DNA from: Tatumella punctata
Lineage (GTDB): Bacteria; Pseudomonadota; Gammaproteobacteria; Enterobacterales; Enterobacteriaceae
Length of the DNA stretch: 64,000 nucleotides
Reading direction: 5' to 3'
NCBI RefSeq assembly: GCF_039523735.1
Contig: NZ_BAAAFW010000025.1
Location: forward strand, 1 to 64,000
The notes under the pieces are model-generated. The model saw nothing but the letters and a program-made list of their open reading frames with translations. It was not told the DNA's origin and ran no database searches. Numbering within the stretch: the stretch's first letter is position 1; each line of letters starts with the position of its first letter. Shown here one piece after another: positions 8,653-17,032 of this stretch. A program made the translations under genes and the position numbers.

Positions 8653-10200
8653 ATGGCAGCTTCCAAACCTCTTTCTTCCGCACCTTCGGGTGCGGAGTAC
8701 CTGCATGCAGCGTTGCGATCCCCGGTCTATGAGATTACCCGGGTCACTCCGTTACAGACGATGGAAAAACTGTCGCGGCGTCTTGGCAATACCATCATGG
8801 TAAAACGTGAAGATCGTCAGCCGGTGCATAGCTTTAAATTGCGCGGAGCTTACGCAATGATTGCCGGGTTGAATCAACAGCAACGCACCCGGGGAGTGGT
8901 GACTGCGTCGGCCGGTAACCATGCTCAGGGGGTTGCACTGTCTGCCAGCCAGCTAGGGATCAAGTCTCTGATTGTGATGCCGGTAGCCACCGCAGAAATT
9001 AAGGTAGATGCGGTGCGTGCTTTTGGCGGAGAGGCCTGTCTGCATGGCGCAAACTTTGATGAAGCAAAAGCGAAAGCTATCTCGCTGGCAGAAGAACATG
9101 GTTATACCTTTGTGCCGCCGTTCGATCATCCGGCAGTGATCGCGGGGCAGGGTACCCTGGCACTGGAACTGCTGCAGCAGGATGCACATATCGATCGTAT
9201 CTTCGTCCCGGTGGGTGGTGGCGGTCTGGCTGCCGGGGTGGCGGTGGTTATTAAACAACTGATGCCGGAAATTAAAGTGATCGCTGTTGAAGCTGAAGAT
9301 TCCGCCTGCCTTAATGCCGCACTCAAGGCGGGTGGGCCGGTGGATTTATCGCGGGTCGGTTTGTTTGCCGAAGGGGTGGCTGTTAAGCGTATTGGTAACG
9401 AAACCTATCGTCTTTGCAGGGAGTACCTGGATGATATCGTGACTGTCGACAGTGATGCTATTTGCTCAGCAATGAAAGATATTTTCGAAGATGTGCGTGC
9501 AATCGCCGAGCCTTCCGGGGCTCTGGCGCTGGCAGGGATGAAAAAATATATTCAGCAGCATGATATTAAAGATGAGCGGCTGGCACATGTTTTATCCGGT
9601 GCTAACGTCAATTTTCACGGACTGCGTTATGTCTCAGAACGCTGTGAGCTGGGCGAACAGCGCGAAGCTTTGCTGGCAGTGACGATCCCGGAACAGCCGG
9701 GGAGCTTCCTGAAGTTTTGTCAGATCCTCGGTGGCCGTGCGGTGACCGAATTTAATTATCGTTATGCGGATGACCAGAATGCCTGCATTTTTGTCGGCGT
9801 GCGTTTAACCCGCGGGCTGGACGAACGCACTGAAATTGTCCGGCAACTGAGTGACGAAGGTTACCTGGTGGTGGACCTGTCAGACGACGAAATGGCTAAA
9901 CTGCATCTGCGTTATATGGTCGGGGGCAGGCCGGGTAAACCATTGCAGGAAAGGTTATACAGTTTTGAGTTTCCTGAATCGCCGGGAGCTCTGCTGAAAT
10001 TTCTGCAGACCCTGGGCACGCACTGGAATATCTCCCTGTTTCACTACCGTAGTCATGGCACAGACTATGGCCGGGTACTGGCTGCATTTGAACTCGGTAA
10101 TAATGATCCCCGGTTTGCGGAGCATCTGTCCGCACTGGGTTATGATTTTCATGATGAAAGTAATAATCCGGCCTTCCGGTTTTTCCTTGCTGGCCGGTGA
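8653..10200 (+). CDS. ilvA: Threonine deaminase, biosynthetic
   Basis: 515 residues, one more than K-12 IlvA. It converts threonine to 2-ketobutyrate and ammonia, committing carbon to isoleucine. The catalytic domain holds the PLP lysine K62 in SFKLRGAY and the glycine loop VGGGGLAAG. Two ACT-like regulatory repeats (about residues 325-410 and 420-515) are complete, so feedback inhibition by isoleucine is expected. The stop codon directly abuts the stop of the convergent ilvY with no base between them. Confidence 0.97.
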   Translation: MAASKPLSSAPSGAEYLHAALRSPVYEITRVTPLQTMEKLSRRLGNTIMVKREDRQPVHSFKLRGAYAMIAGLNQQQRTRGVVTASAGNHAQGVALSASQLGIKSLIVMPVATAEIKVDAVRAFGGEACLHGANFDEAKAKAISLAEEHGYTFVPPFDHPAVIAGQGTLALELLQQDAHIDRIFVPVGGGGLAAGVAVVIKQLMPEIKVIAVEAEDSACLNAALKAGGPVDLSRVGLFAEGVAVKRIGNETYRLCREYLDDIVTVDSDAICSAMKDIFEDVRAIAEPSGALALAGMKKYIQQHDIKDERLAHVLSGANVNFHGLRYVSERCELGEQREALLAVTIPEQPGSFLKFCQILGGRAVTEFNYRYADDQNACIFVGVRLTRGLDERTEIVRQLSDEGYLVVDLSDDEMAKLHLRYMVGGRPGKPLQERLYSFEFPESPGALLKFLQTLGTHWNISLFHYRSHGTDYGRVLAAFELGNNDPRFAEHLSALGYDFHDESNNPAFRFFLAGR

Positions 10201-11082
10201 TCAGAGTAAATCCCAGAAAGCATTGATCAGCGGCTCTCCGAGCCGCTTCTTCCGGACACACACCCCCAGTTCCAGCGGAGTACCCGTATCGCTGAGTGGC
10301 AGGGACATAATACGGTTACGTACCGGCTCGGGGCTGTTTTCCAGCACCACGACCGGCAATAAAGCCACACCACAGCCGAGGGCAACCATCGACACTATCG
10401 CTTCGTGTCCTGCGACCGTGGCATAAATCAGCGGATTGGTGATTTTTCTGCGGCGCAGCCACAGATCGACGCTGCGCCGTACCGGCCCTTGCTCAGGAAA
10501 AATAAAGGGTACCCGGCTCCAGTCAGGATCGACCGAGGTGACCTCGCTCCTGACCGGGCAAGGTAATGCCGGCGCAATCAGTGCCAGGGGCAGCACATCC
10601 AGAGGATTAAATGCTATTCCTGCAGGCAGAGACTCAGGTTTACCGGCTATTGCCAGGTCGGCTTCACCGGAACTGATTTTCTCTACGGCATCAGAAGGGT
10701 CGCCGGTAGATAATTTAATTTCCACCTGCGGATGTTCGGCCCGAAAACGGTCAAGGACAGGAGGCAGATGGCTATAGGCAGCAGTCACGGAGCAGAACAG
10801 ATGTAACTCACCACTCAGGGAAGGACTATTAAGGTCCATCAGGTGACGCAGTTGCTGATAATGCAGCAGGGTTTGTCTGGCAAACAGGCTGAAATTTTCT
10901 CCGGCGGTGGTCAGGGCAACTGAACGATTATCGCGCATAAATAACGGGTGACCCACGTCCTCTTCCAGCCGCTGGATTTGACGTGAAAGGGTGGAGGGAC
11001 TGACGTGCATAGCGCGGGCCGTCTGGCCAAAATGACGGCTGTCGGCCAGATGCAGAAATAATTTCAGATCCCGTAAATCCAT
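10201..11082 (-). CDS. ilvY: LysR-family activator IlvY
   Basis: 293 residues with the N-terminal helix-turn-helix MDLRDLKLFLHLADSRHFGQ (residues 1-60) and a LysR effector domain. In E. coli IlvY binds acetolactate or acetohydroxybutyrate and activates ilvC from the shared intergenic region while repressing itself. The gene is divergent from ilvC and convergent with ilvA, ending base to base with it, so the two transcripts must overlap at their 3' ends. Confidence 0.95.
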   Translation of the reverse strand: MDLRDLKLFLHLADSRHFGQTARAMHVSPSTLSRQIQRLEEDVGHPLFMRDNRSVALTTAGENFSLFARQTLLHYQQLRHLMDLNSPSLSGELHLFCSVTAAYSHLPPVLDRFRAEHPQVEIKLSTGDPSDAVEKISSGEADLAIAGKPESLPAGIAFNPLDVLPLALIAPALPCPVRSEVTSVDPDWSRVPFIFPEQGPVRRSVDLWLRRRKITNPLIYATVAGHEAIVSMVALGCGVALLPVVVLENSPEPVRNRIMSLPLSDTGTPLELGVCVRKKRLGEPLINAFWDLL

Positions 11083-11101
11083 GCTGAGTGACTCCGTAGT
11101 G

Positions 11102-11141
11102 TATTGCAGTTATTGCAATATAACGTTGTTAATATATCAAT
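11102..11141. promoter_or_regulatory. IlvY operator region (ilvY-ilvC)
   Basis: TATTGCA and TGCAATA form a perfect inverted repeat at 11102-11120 with a five-base spacer, giving ATTGC-N7-GCAAT, a LysR-type T-N11-A box. A weaker copy GTTGT-N7-TCAAT lies at 11125-11141, in register with the -35 region of ilvC. This matches the two-operator arrangement known in E. coli (O1 over the ilvY promoter, O2 over the ilvC -35). A candidate ilvC -10, TATGAT, is at 11164-11169. Confidence 0.75.
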
Positions 11142-11243
11142 TTAAGCAATAGAAATCCTGACATATGATGGAGGTATTCTCAGTCACGCAACCTTCGCGG
11201 CTGAATACCTTATAAATACAAACACAACTCAACCGGAGTACCC

Positions 11244-12722
11244 ATGGCTAACTATTTCAACACTCTGAATCTGCGTAACCAGTTAGCGCAGTTAGGCAAA
11301 TGTCGTTTTATGTCCCGTGACGAATTTGCGGACGAAGCCAGCTTTCTGAAAGGCAAAAAAATCGTGATTGTTGGTTGTGGTGCGCAGGGCCTTAACCAGG
11401 GGCTGAATATGCGTGATTCCGGTCTGGATATTGCTTACGCCCTGCGTGCTGAAGCGATTGCTGAGAAACGTGCCTCATGGCGCAAAGCGACAGATAACGG
11501 CTTTAAAGTCGGTACCTATGAACAGCTGATCCCGCAGGCCGACCTGGTGGTCAACCTGACGCCGGACAAGCAGCACTCTGCTGTAGTTCAGGCAGTGCAG
11601 CCTCTGATGAAAGAAGGCTCTGCACTGGGTTACTCTCATGGTTTTAACATTGTTGAAGTCGGCGAAACTATCCGTAAAGATATTACGGTCGTGATGGTCG
11701 CGCCAAAATGTCCGGGCACTGAAGTCCGTGAAGAATATAAGCGTGGTTTCGGGGTTCCTACCCTGATCGCCGTACATCCGGAAAATGATCCTAAGGGTGA
11801 AGGTCTGGCGATTGCCAAAGCATGGGCAGCAGCTACCGGAGGCCACCGTGCCGGGGTGCTGGAATCTTCTTTTGTTGCCGAAGTAAAATCAGACCTGATG
11901 GGTGAACAGACTATCCTGTGCGGTATGTTACAGGCGGGTTCTTTACTGTGTTTTGATAAGCTGGTGGCTGAAGGTACCGATGCCGCTTATGCTGAAAAAC
12001 TGATCCAGTTTGGCTGGGAAACGATCACCGAATCACTGAAGTTTGGTGGTATTACCCTGATGATGGATCGTCTGTCGAATCCTGCAAAAATTCGTGCGTA
12101 TGAACTGTCAGAACAGCTGAAAGAGATCATGGCTCCTCTGTTTCAGAAACATATGGATGACATTATCTCTGGTGCATTCTCTTCCGGTATGATGGCTGAC
12201 TGGGCTAATAATGATAAAGATTTGCTGACCTGGCGTGAAGAGACCGGTAAAACAGCCTTCGAAAATGCTGCGCAGTTCGAAGGAAAAATTGCTGAGCAGG
12301 ACTACTACGACCAGGGCGTGGTGATGATTGCGATGGTTAAAGCCGGCGTTGAACTGGCGTTTGAAACCATGGTTGACTCCGGAATTATCGAAGAGTCTGC
12401 ATATTATGAATCACTGCATGAACTGCCTCTGATCGCGAATACCATTGCACGTAAGCGTCTGTATGAAATGAATGTCGTTATTTCCGATACTGCCGAGTAC
12501 GGTAACTATCTGTTCTCTTTTGCGGCGGTTCCGCTGCTGAAAGACTTTATGGCTCAGCTGCAGACCGGTGATTTAGGTCAGGAAACCCTGAAGGGTAATG
12601 GCGTTGATAATGCGCAGCTGCGTGAAGTTAATGAAGCTATCCGCCAGCACCCGATTGAAAAGGTCGGTGGTAAACTGCGCGGTTATATGACCGATATGAA
12701 ACGCATTGCCGTTGCCGGTTAA
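11244..12722 (+). CDS. ilvC: Ketol-acid reductoisomerase (class II)
   Basis: 492 residues, the long class II form typical of enterobacteria. It isomerises and reduces acetolactate or acetohydroxybutyrate with NADPH and Mg2+. The nucleotide motif is GCGAQGLNQGLNMRDSG near residues 40-60; acidic metal ligands lie in the two helical knotted domains. It is transcribed alone from the IlvY-controlled promoter, with a GGAGT ribosome site, and ends at a strong terminator. Confidence 0.97.
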   Translation: MANYFNTLNLRNQLAQLGKCRFMSRDEFADEASFLKGKKIVIVGCGAQGLNQGLNMRDSGLDIAYALRAEAIAEKRASWRKATDNGFKVGTYEQLIPQADLVVNLTPDKQHSAVVQAVQPLMKEGSALGYSHGFNIVEVGETIRKDITVVMVAPKCPGTEVREEYKRGFGVPTLIAVHPENDPKGEGLAIAKAWAAATGGHRAGVLESSFVAEVKSDLMGEQTILCGMLQAGSLLCFDKLVAEGTDAAYAEKLIQFGWETITESLKFGGITLMMDRLSNPAKIRAYELSEQLKEIMAPLFQKHMDDIISGAFSSGMMADWANNDKDLLTWREETGKTAFENAAQFEGKIAEQDYYDQGVVMIAMVKAGVELAFETMVDSGIIEESAYYESLHELPLIANTIARKRLYEMNVVISDTAEYGNYLFSFAAVPLLKDFMAQLQTGDLGQETLKGNGVDNAQLREVNEAIRQHPIEKVGGKLRGYMTDMKRIAVAG

Positions 12723-12744
12723 TGCTAACCAAGGTTTAACAAAC

Positions 12745-12767
12745 AGCCCGGCAATGCCGGGTTTTTT
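12745..12767 (+). terminator. Intrinsic terminator of ilvC
   Basis: CCCGGCA and TGCCGGG pair around an A-rich minimal loop at 12747-12761 and are followed by six T. Confidence 0.92.
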
Positions 12768-13043
12768 GTTGCCAGGTAACAGCCCGTACCTCAGGGACGA
12801 AATACAGCCCTTCATCTGTCACCTTTTCTGTCCGCTATTACTTTTGCCACTGGTGCTGGCGATCAGGCAATAGGGTGTATTGATTATCCTAAGTCTGATC
12901 AATATTGCCGGGCAGGGAGCGGTTATACGCCGCTTCACTGTTATTCAGCCTGAGTGAACAACCTGAATTTTGTGGCACTGAACACGGAAAGGGAAACAGA
13001 AAAGTGACCTCTTCCCCCTGTGGCGAGGAAGAGGTTTCAGGAC
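12768..13043. other. ilvC-yhjE intergenic stretch
   Basis: No credible gene is seen. It holds a TATTGAT/ATCAATA dyad (12878-12904) and, next to the yhjE stop, a CCTCTTCC/GGAAGAGG hairpin (13008-13034) that may serve as a weak yhjE terminator although its T-run is poor. The conserved E. coli gene order ends here. Confidence 0.5.
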
Positions 13044-14378
13044 TCAGGAGACTTCAAACAGGGTCTGATGGCGTGTTTCTTTGCTGAGCACCAGTGCCAG
13101 CAGTGTCAGTACCGCCATCGACGCCAGATATAATCCGACAGCGAACAGTCCGTACTTAGCATTCAGCCAGGTGGCAATATAAGGGGCGACAGAAGCACCT
13201 AAAATTGACGACAGGTTATAGGAGAAAGATGCTCCGGTATAACGGACTTCGGTCGGGAACAACTCCGGTAATAAAGCACCCATCGGCCCGAAAGTCAGGC
13301 CCATAATACTCAGTCCGGTCAGTAAGAACAGCATCACCAGCCATGATGATCCGGATCCCAGCAGGGCAGGGAACAGCAAGGCGAAGGCAATAATCAGCAA
13401 CGTGATCGCGATCATGGTGCGGCGGCGACCAAACCGGTCCGCCATAATACCGGCCAGCGGGATGGTAATGCCGAATCCGATAACCGCAATCATCAGCATC
13501 CACAGGAAACTGTTACGCGAGAAGCCTAAACCGGCGGGTGCGGGTGCAGTGCCGAAGCTCATTGAATAGACAGTCATAATATAAAACAGGGTATAGGTGG
13601 CCAGCATAATAAACGTCCCGATAATTGTGGCCCCGAAATGTTCAGAAAGCAGGGTGGCAATCGGCACTTTAACCTGTTTATTCTCTTGTTTAACTTTGTC
13701 GAATACCGGGCTTTCATGCAGCGACACACGCACATACAGGCCAATAATCACCAGTACGGCTGACAGAATAAAAGGCACTCGCCAGCCCCAGTCCATAAAC
13801 TGCTGGTCAGTCAGCAGCCAGGAAAGCAGTAAAAAAGTGCCGTTTGCGAAAAAGAAACCGATAGGCGCACCCAGCTGCGGGAACGAACCATAAAACGCCC
13901 GTTTTCTGGCCGGCGCATTTTCGGTCGCCAGCAGAGCTGCACCTCCCCATTCTCCGCCCAGTCCCAGCCCCTGGCCAAAGCGGGCCAGGGCCAGCAATAA
14001 AGGCGCTGCCACGCCGATGGTGCTATAGCCAGGCAGTAATCCGATCACGACCGTCGAAATACCCATCGTTAATAAAGAGGCTACCAGTGTCGCTTTACGG
14101 CCGATCCGGTCGCCGAAGTGACCAAATACTGCTGAGCCGATGGGCCGGGCAACGAAAGCAATGGCGAAAGTTGCCAGCGACTGAAGTGTCGCGACAGTGG
14201 CATCACCCTGCGGGAAAAAAATATGTGGAAATACAATAACGGCCGCAGTGGCATAAATATAGAAATCAAAAAATTCAATGGCGGTACCCACCAGGGAGGC
14301 GATAACGACTTTTCCTCTTGAGTTCACCGGGGGAGAGTCTGCGGCTGATAAGTAAGGCTCAGTATGGCTGGTTTGCAT
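13044..14378 (-). CDS. yhjE: MFS metabolite:H+ symporter family protein YhjE
   Basis: 444 residues, 12 predicted membrane segments. It matches E. coli YhjE closely over its length, for example the blocks GTAIEFFDFYIYATAAVIVF (near residue 32) and GQGLGLGGEWGGAALLATEN (near residue 136). The FGDRIGRK and MADRFGRRR loops are the MFS signatures. Its family (metabolite:H+ symporters, including ShiA, KgtP and ProP) imports organic acids or osmolytes; the substrate of YhjE is not established. It lies downstream of yhjD on the same strand, a pairing also seen in E. coli. Confidence 0.93.
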   Translation of the reverse strand: MQTSHTEPYLSAADSPPVNSRGKVVIASLVGTAIEFFDFYIYATAAVIVFPHIFFPQGDATVATLQSLATFAIAFVARPIGSAVFGHFGDRIGRKATLVASLLTMGISTVVIGLLPGYSTIGVAAPLLLALARFGQGLGLGGEWGGAALLATENAPARKRAFYGSFPQLGAPIGFFFANGTFLLLSWLLTDQQFMDWGWRVPFILSAVLVIIGLYVRVSLHESPVFDKVKQENKQVKVPIATLLSEHFGATIIGTFIMLATYTLFYIMTVYSMSFGTAPAPAGLGFSRNSFLWMLMIAVIGFGITIPLAGIMADRFGRRRTMIAITLLIIAFALLFPALLGSGSSWLVMLFLLTGLSIMGLTFGPMGALLPELFPTEVRYTGASFSYNLSSILGASVAPYIATWLNAKYGLFAVGLYLASMAVLTLLALVLSKETRHQTLFEVS

Positions 14379-14565
14379 AATAATAGATTCTTATTTTTGT
14401 AACGATGGACGAACCATATTACGCAGCTGTTTTATAGCCTTCAATCACCAAAAAGCCTGAGCTGGTGCGGATATCAGGCGATAAAGTGAATAATCTTTGA
14501 TGTGTTCTCTTTGCCAACAGATGGCAATGGTTAGTCGGGGGTTTTTCAGAGTATTTCGCTAATTT

Positions 14566-14610
14566 AAGGCCGAAAAAAAGTGGCTCTGTCACTCTGATCG
14601 GCCTTTTTGG
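14566..14610. terminator. Hairpin downstream of yhjD
   Basis: AAGGCCGA and TCGGCCTT enclose an inner AGTGGCTCTGTCACT hairpin. On the plus strand the outer stem runs into TTTTT; on the minus strand the inner one runs into seven T. It probably ends the yhjD transcript, but no plus-strand gene explains the better plus-strand T-run. Confidence 0.5.
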
Positions 14611-14646
14611 CTTAAAAATATCCGTGAGATAAAATTTTTCGCTGAT

Positions 14647-15684
14647 TTAATCTCTGGTTACATTTTGTGATATCTCGGCGGACGAATCACTTTCCGCGGC
14701 GGCACTCTGAGTCTGTGCAGTATTATACTGAGCGGTGGCTATCCATGCTGCACAGAACAATGTCAGCCGGGCAAAAAAGTAAAAGAATGCCATCAGGCCC
14801 AGCACTGAACCGAATGCGGCACCGGAAGGCGAAGACGCCACCTTCGGCAGCATAATCGTCATAATAAATTTAATCACTTCAAAGCCAATAGCGGCCAGTA
14901 ATGTGCCCCGCAGTAAGGCTTTTCTGGGTGGCTGGTGGGCGGGTAATACCCAGAAAATCCATAAAAAAATCAGGAAGTTTGCTGATACAGAGATGGTCAG
15001 GGCAATAATCGTCATTACCGGCCGCAGCCAGTCGATATGATCTAACCCCAGCGCATGAACAATGATTGCCTGCGCAGAACCTGCCACCGATGTCAGAGAA
15101 AGAGCAATCACCAGCGCCAGCATCAGACCGGTCAGAGAAATAAAATCACGGATATATTTCCGCCAGATTTTTTCACGATCCCGTTCGGTCCGTTCCCAGA
15201 TATCCCGGGACTGTGCGCGGATAGCTTCGCGTAAATTCCCCACCCAGCTGATACCGGAATAGAGCGCCAGTAATAACCCCGTAATGCCCACGGTGGTGCG
15301 TTGCTGGATAGCCGTGTTTACTGTACTTTTCAGGGTTCCGGCCAGCGAAGGGTCACTGATACTGTTCACTATCTTATCAATGAGTTCAGCCAGCAGGTTT
15401 TGATTCGACGCCAGAACAAAACCTATGGCAGCGAATGACACCATTAATATCGGGATAATCGAAAGAAAGGAAAAATAGGTAATCGCCGCGCCAAACTGGC
15501 TACCCATCCGGTCATTAAACCGTTCAATTGCGCGTAAAAAATGGGCGACAGCAGGTATATTTCTGAACCAGTGAATACCTTCGGTTGCTTTAGTGATCGA
15601 GCGATCGACGGAAGGATTGCCGGTCTTAATCACGGGTTCCGGCTGTTTTTTTTCTCCGTCAGTGACGGGTGTTTTTTCCACCAT
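14647..15684 (-). CDS. yhjD: YihY/BrkB-family inner-membrane protein YhjD
   Basis: 345 residues with a polar N-terminus, then six hydrophobic segments between about residues 75 and 325 and a Ser/Ala-rich tail. The FGAAITYFSFLSIIPILMVS and GAAFGSVLGLMAFFYFFARL blocks are typical of the BrkB (UPF0761) family. In E. coli a point mutation in YhjD suppresses lethality of lipid A-core defects, suggesting a role in lipid or envelope export. Its neighbour yhjE is the same as in E. coli, which supports the name over the paralogue YihY. Confidence 0.88.
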   Translation of the reverse strand: MVEKTPVTDGEKKQPEPVIKTGNPSVDRSITKATEGIHWFRNIPAVAHFLRAIERFNDRMGSQFGAAITYFSFLSIIPILMVSFAAIGFVLASNQNLLAELIDKIVNSISDPSLAGTLKSTVNTAIQQRTTVGITGLLLALYSGISWVGNLREAIRAQSRDIWERTERDREKIWRKYIRDFISLTGLMLALVIALSLTSVAGSAQAIIVHALGLDHIDWLRPVMTIIALTISVSANFLIFLWIFWVLPAHQPPRKALLRGTLLAAIGFEVIKFIMTIMLPKVASSPSGAAFGSVLGLMAFFYFFARLTLFCAAWIATAQYNTAQTQSAAAESDSSAEISQNVTRD

Positions 15685-15762
15685 GGAGGTCAGGGATCCT
15701 TTTGTAATGTAATAAACAACAGGATAATTATAGCGGGCAATTCCCTGACAGACGAACCGGTA

Positions 15763-16617
15763 TCAGGGCAGCAGGAAATTTCCACGGATGCGGGTAGTGA
15801 CCTGGCCACCTATCCACACCTCTTCCCCGGCGTAATCAATGACAATGCGGCCATGGTGACCGATTGATAACCCCTGGCGGGCTCGATAACTGTCAGTACG
15901 TCCCTGCGAGGCCAGGTACTGTGCCAGACCGGCATTAGCACTGCCGGTGACCGGATCTTCGGTAACAGCACCGTGTTTGGTAAATATCACACGCAATTCA
16001 TAATCATCGCCACTATTATCACTGACGGGCGCAAAGAGAACGATCCCTTTACTGCCGGTGTGTTGTGCCAATAGCGCCAGGGATTTTGCAGACACTGTCA
16101 GGGTTCTGAGATGCTCTGTGTGTGCTAACGGTAGCAGTAACCAGCGACTCCCGGCTCCTGCAACTGCCGGTGGCATGCTATCGTCCGTGGATATCCCTGT
16201 AATTTCTTCAATCAGTTGTGATGACACCTGAGTTATCGGTGCCGGCGGAGCAAGGAAGGACAAATGGTTTTTCTGGTCAAGACGAACCGGGATGAGTCCG
16301 GCGGCACATTCCTGTATTACTCTCCCTTGTTTCGCGCAAATGGATCCGTTTTCCAGTAAGACATGAGCGGTACCCAGTGTCGGGTGCCCGGCAAAATCGA
16401 GTTCTCCGTCAGGGGTGAAGATACGGACACGATAGTCAGCATCTTTGTGTTGCGCGGGGAGAACGAAAGTGGTTTCAGAAATATTCATCCATCGGGCAAT
16501 TTGTAGCAGATGCTGCTCTTCCAGATCCACAGCATTGCAGATCACTGCCAGCGGGTTACCCTGAAAAGGTAATACAGAGAAAACATCTGCCTGGCTGAAA
16601 CTGACTTCACGGCTCAT
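15763..16617 (-). CDS. PhzF-family isomerase
   Basis: 284 residues. The N-terminal QADVFSVLPFQGNPLAVI and the FTPDGELDFAGHPTLGTAHV motif are diagnostic of the PhzF/diaminopimelate-epimerase fold; the glutamate in ISETTFVLP (about residue 49) is the family's usual catalytic acid, and FTKHGAVTEDPVTGSANAGL closes the second active-site half. Members isomerise trans-2,3-dihydro-3-hydroxyanthranilate in phenazine makers, but most enterobacterial ones have no known substrate and no phenazine genes are nearby. Start ATG with AGGTAAC upstream. Confidence 0.88.
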   Translation of the reverse strand: MSREVSFSQADVFSVLPFQGNPLAVICNAVDLEEQHLLQIARWMNISETTFVLPAQHKDADYRVRIFTPDGELDFAGHPTLGTAHVLLENGSICAKQGRVIQECAAGLIPVRLDQKNHLSFLAPPAPITQVSSQLIEEITGISTDDSMPPAVAGAGSRWLLLPLAHTEHLRTLTVSAKSLALLAQHTGSKGIVLFAPVSDNSGDDYELRVIFTKHGAVTEDPVTGSANAGLAQYLASQGRTDSYRARQGLSIGHHGRIVIDYAGEEVWIGGQVTTRIRGNFLLP

Positions 16618-17032
16618 AACGGTTACCTGAATAGCGGGTGGACGACAGCTCAGTATGCCATCGGATGGCCGGGATAAGGCGCTTTTTTAACCGGGATAAC
16701 AGCAGGTTATATTACATTGATTTGTCAGCGGATCCGGCGGTGACGGGGCCTGATCCCTGACAGAGAAGCCGGTGATATTGTGGTGTGAATATCCGTGCGG
16801 AGATGAAGAAGCCCGGCGGGGAATAAATCCCCCGCGGGCTGAAAGATAAGTTGGTGCTTACTTTTATACCGGAGTATCACCGCAGGGCGGTACTGATTGC
16901 GATGCTCTCATCCCGGGTCGCCGGGATAAGGGAAAACGGGAGCCCCGCTAACCGGCAGTGACGCGACAGAAAGCGGGACCAGCGGCTCAGCGCTCTCTTT
17001 ACGCGAACGGTGAGCGGGTATTCACTCCGGAG
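16618..17032. other. phzF-mqo intergenic stretch with several hairpins
   Basis: No open frame is convincing in these 415 bases. They contain a GC-rich imperfect hairpin at 16809-16840 (AGCCCGGCGGGGA against TCCCCCGCGGGCT), followed on the minus strand by a T-rich segment, and a perfect ATCCCGG/CCGGGAT hairpin at 16910-16927. The former could terminate a long mqo 3' UTR or a small RNA; nothing in the sequence decides between them. Confidence 0.45.
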
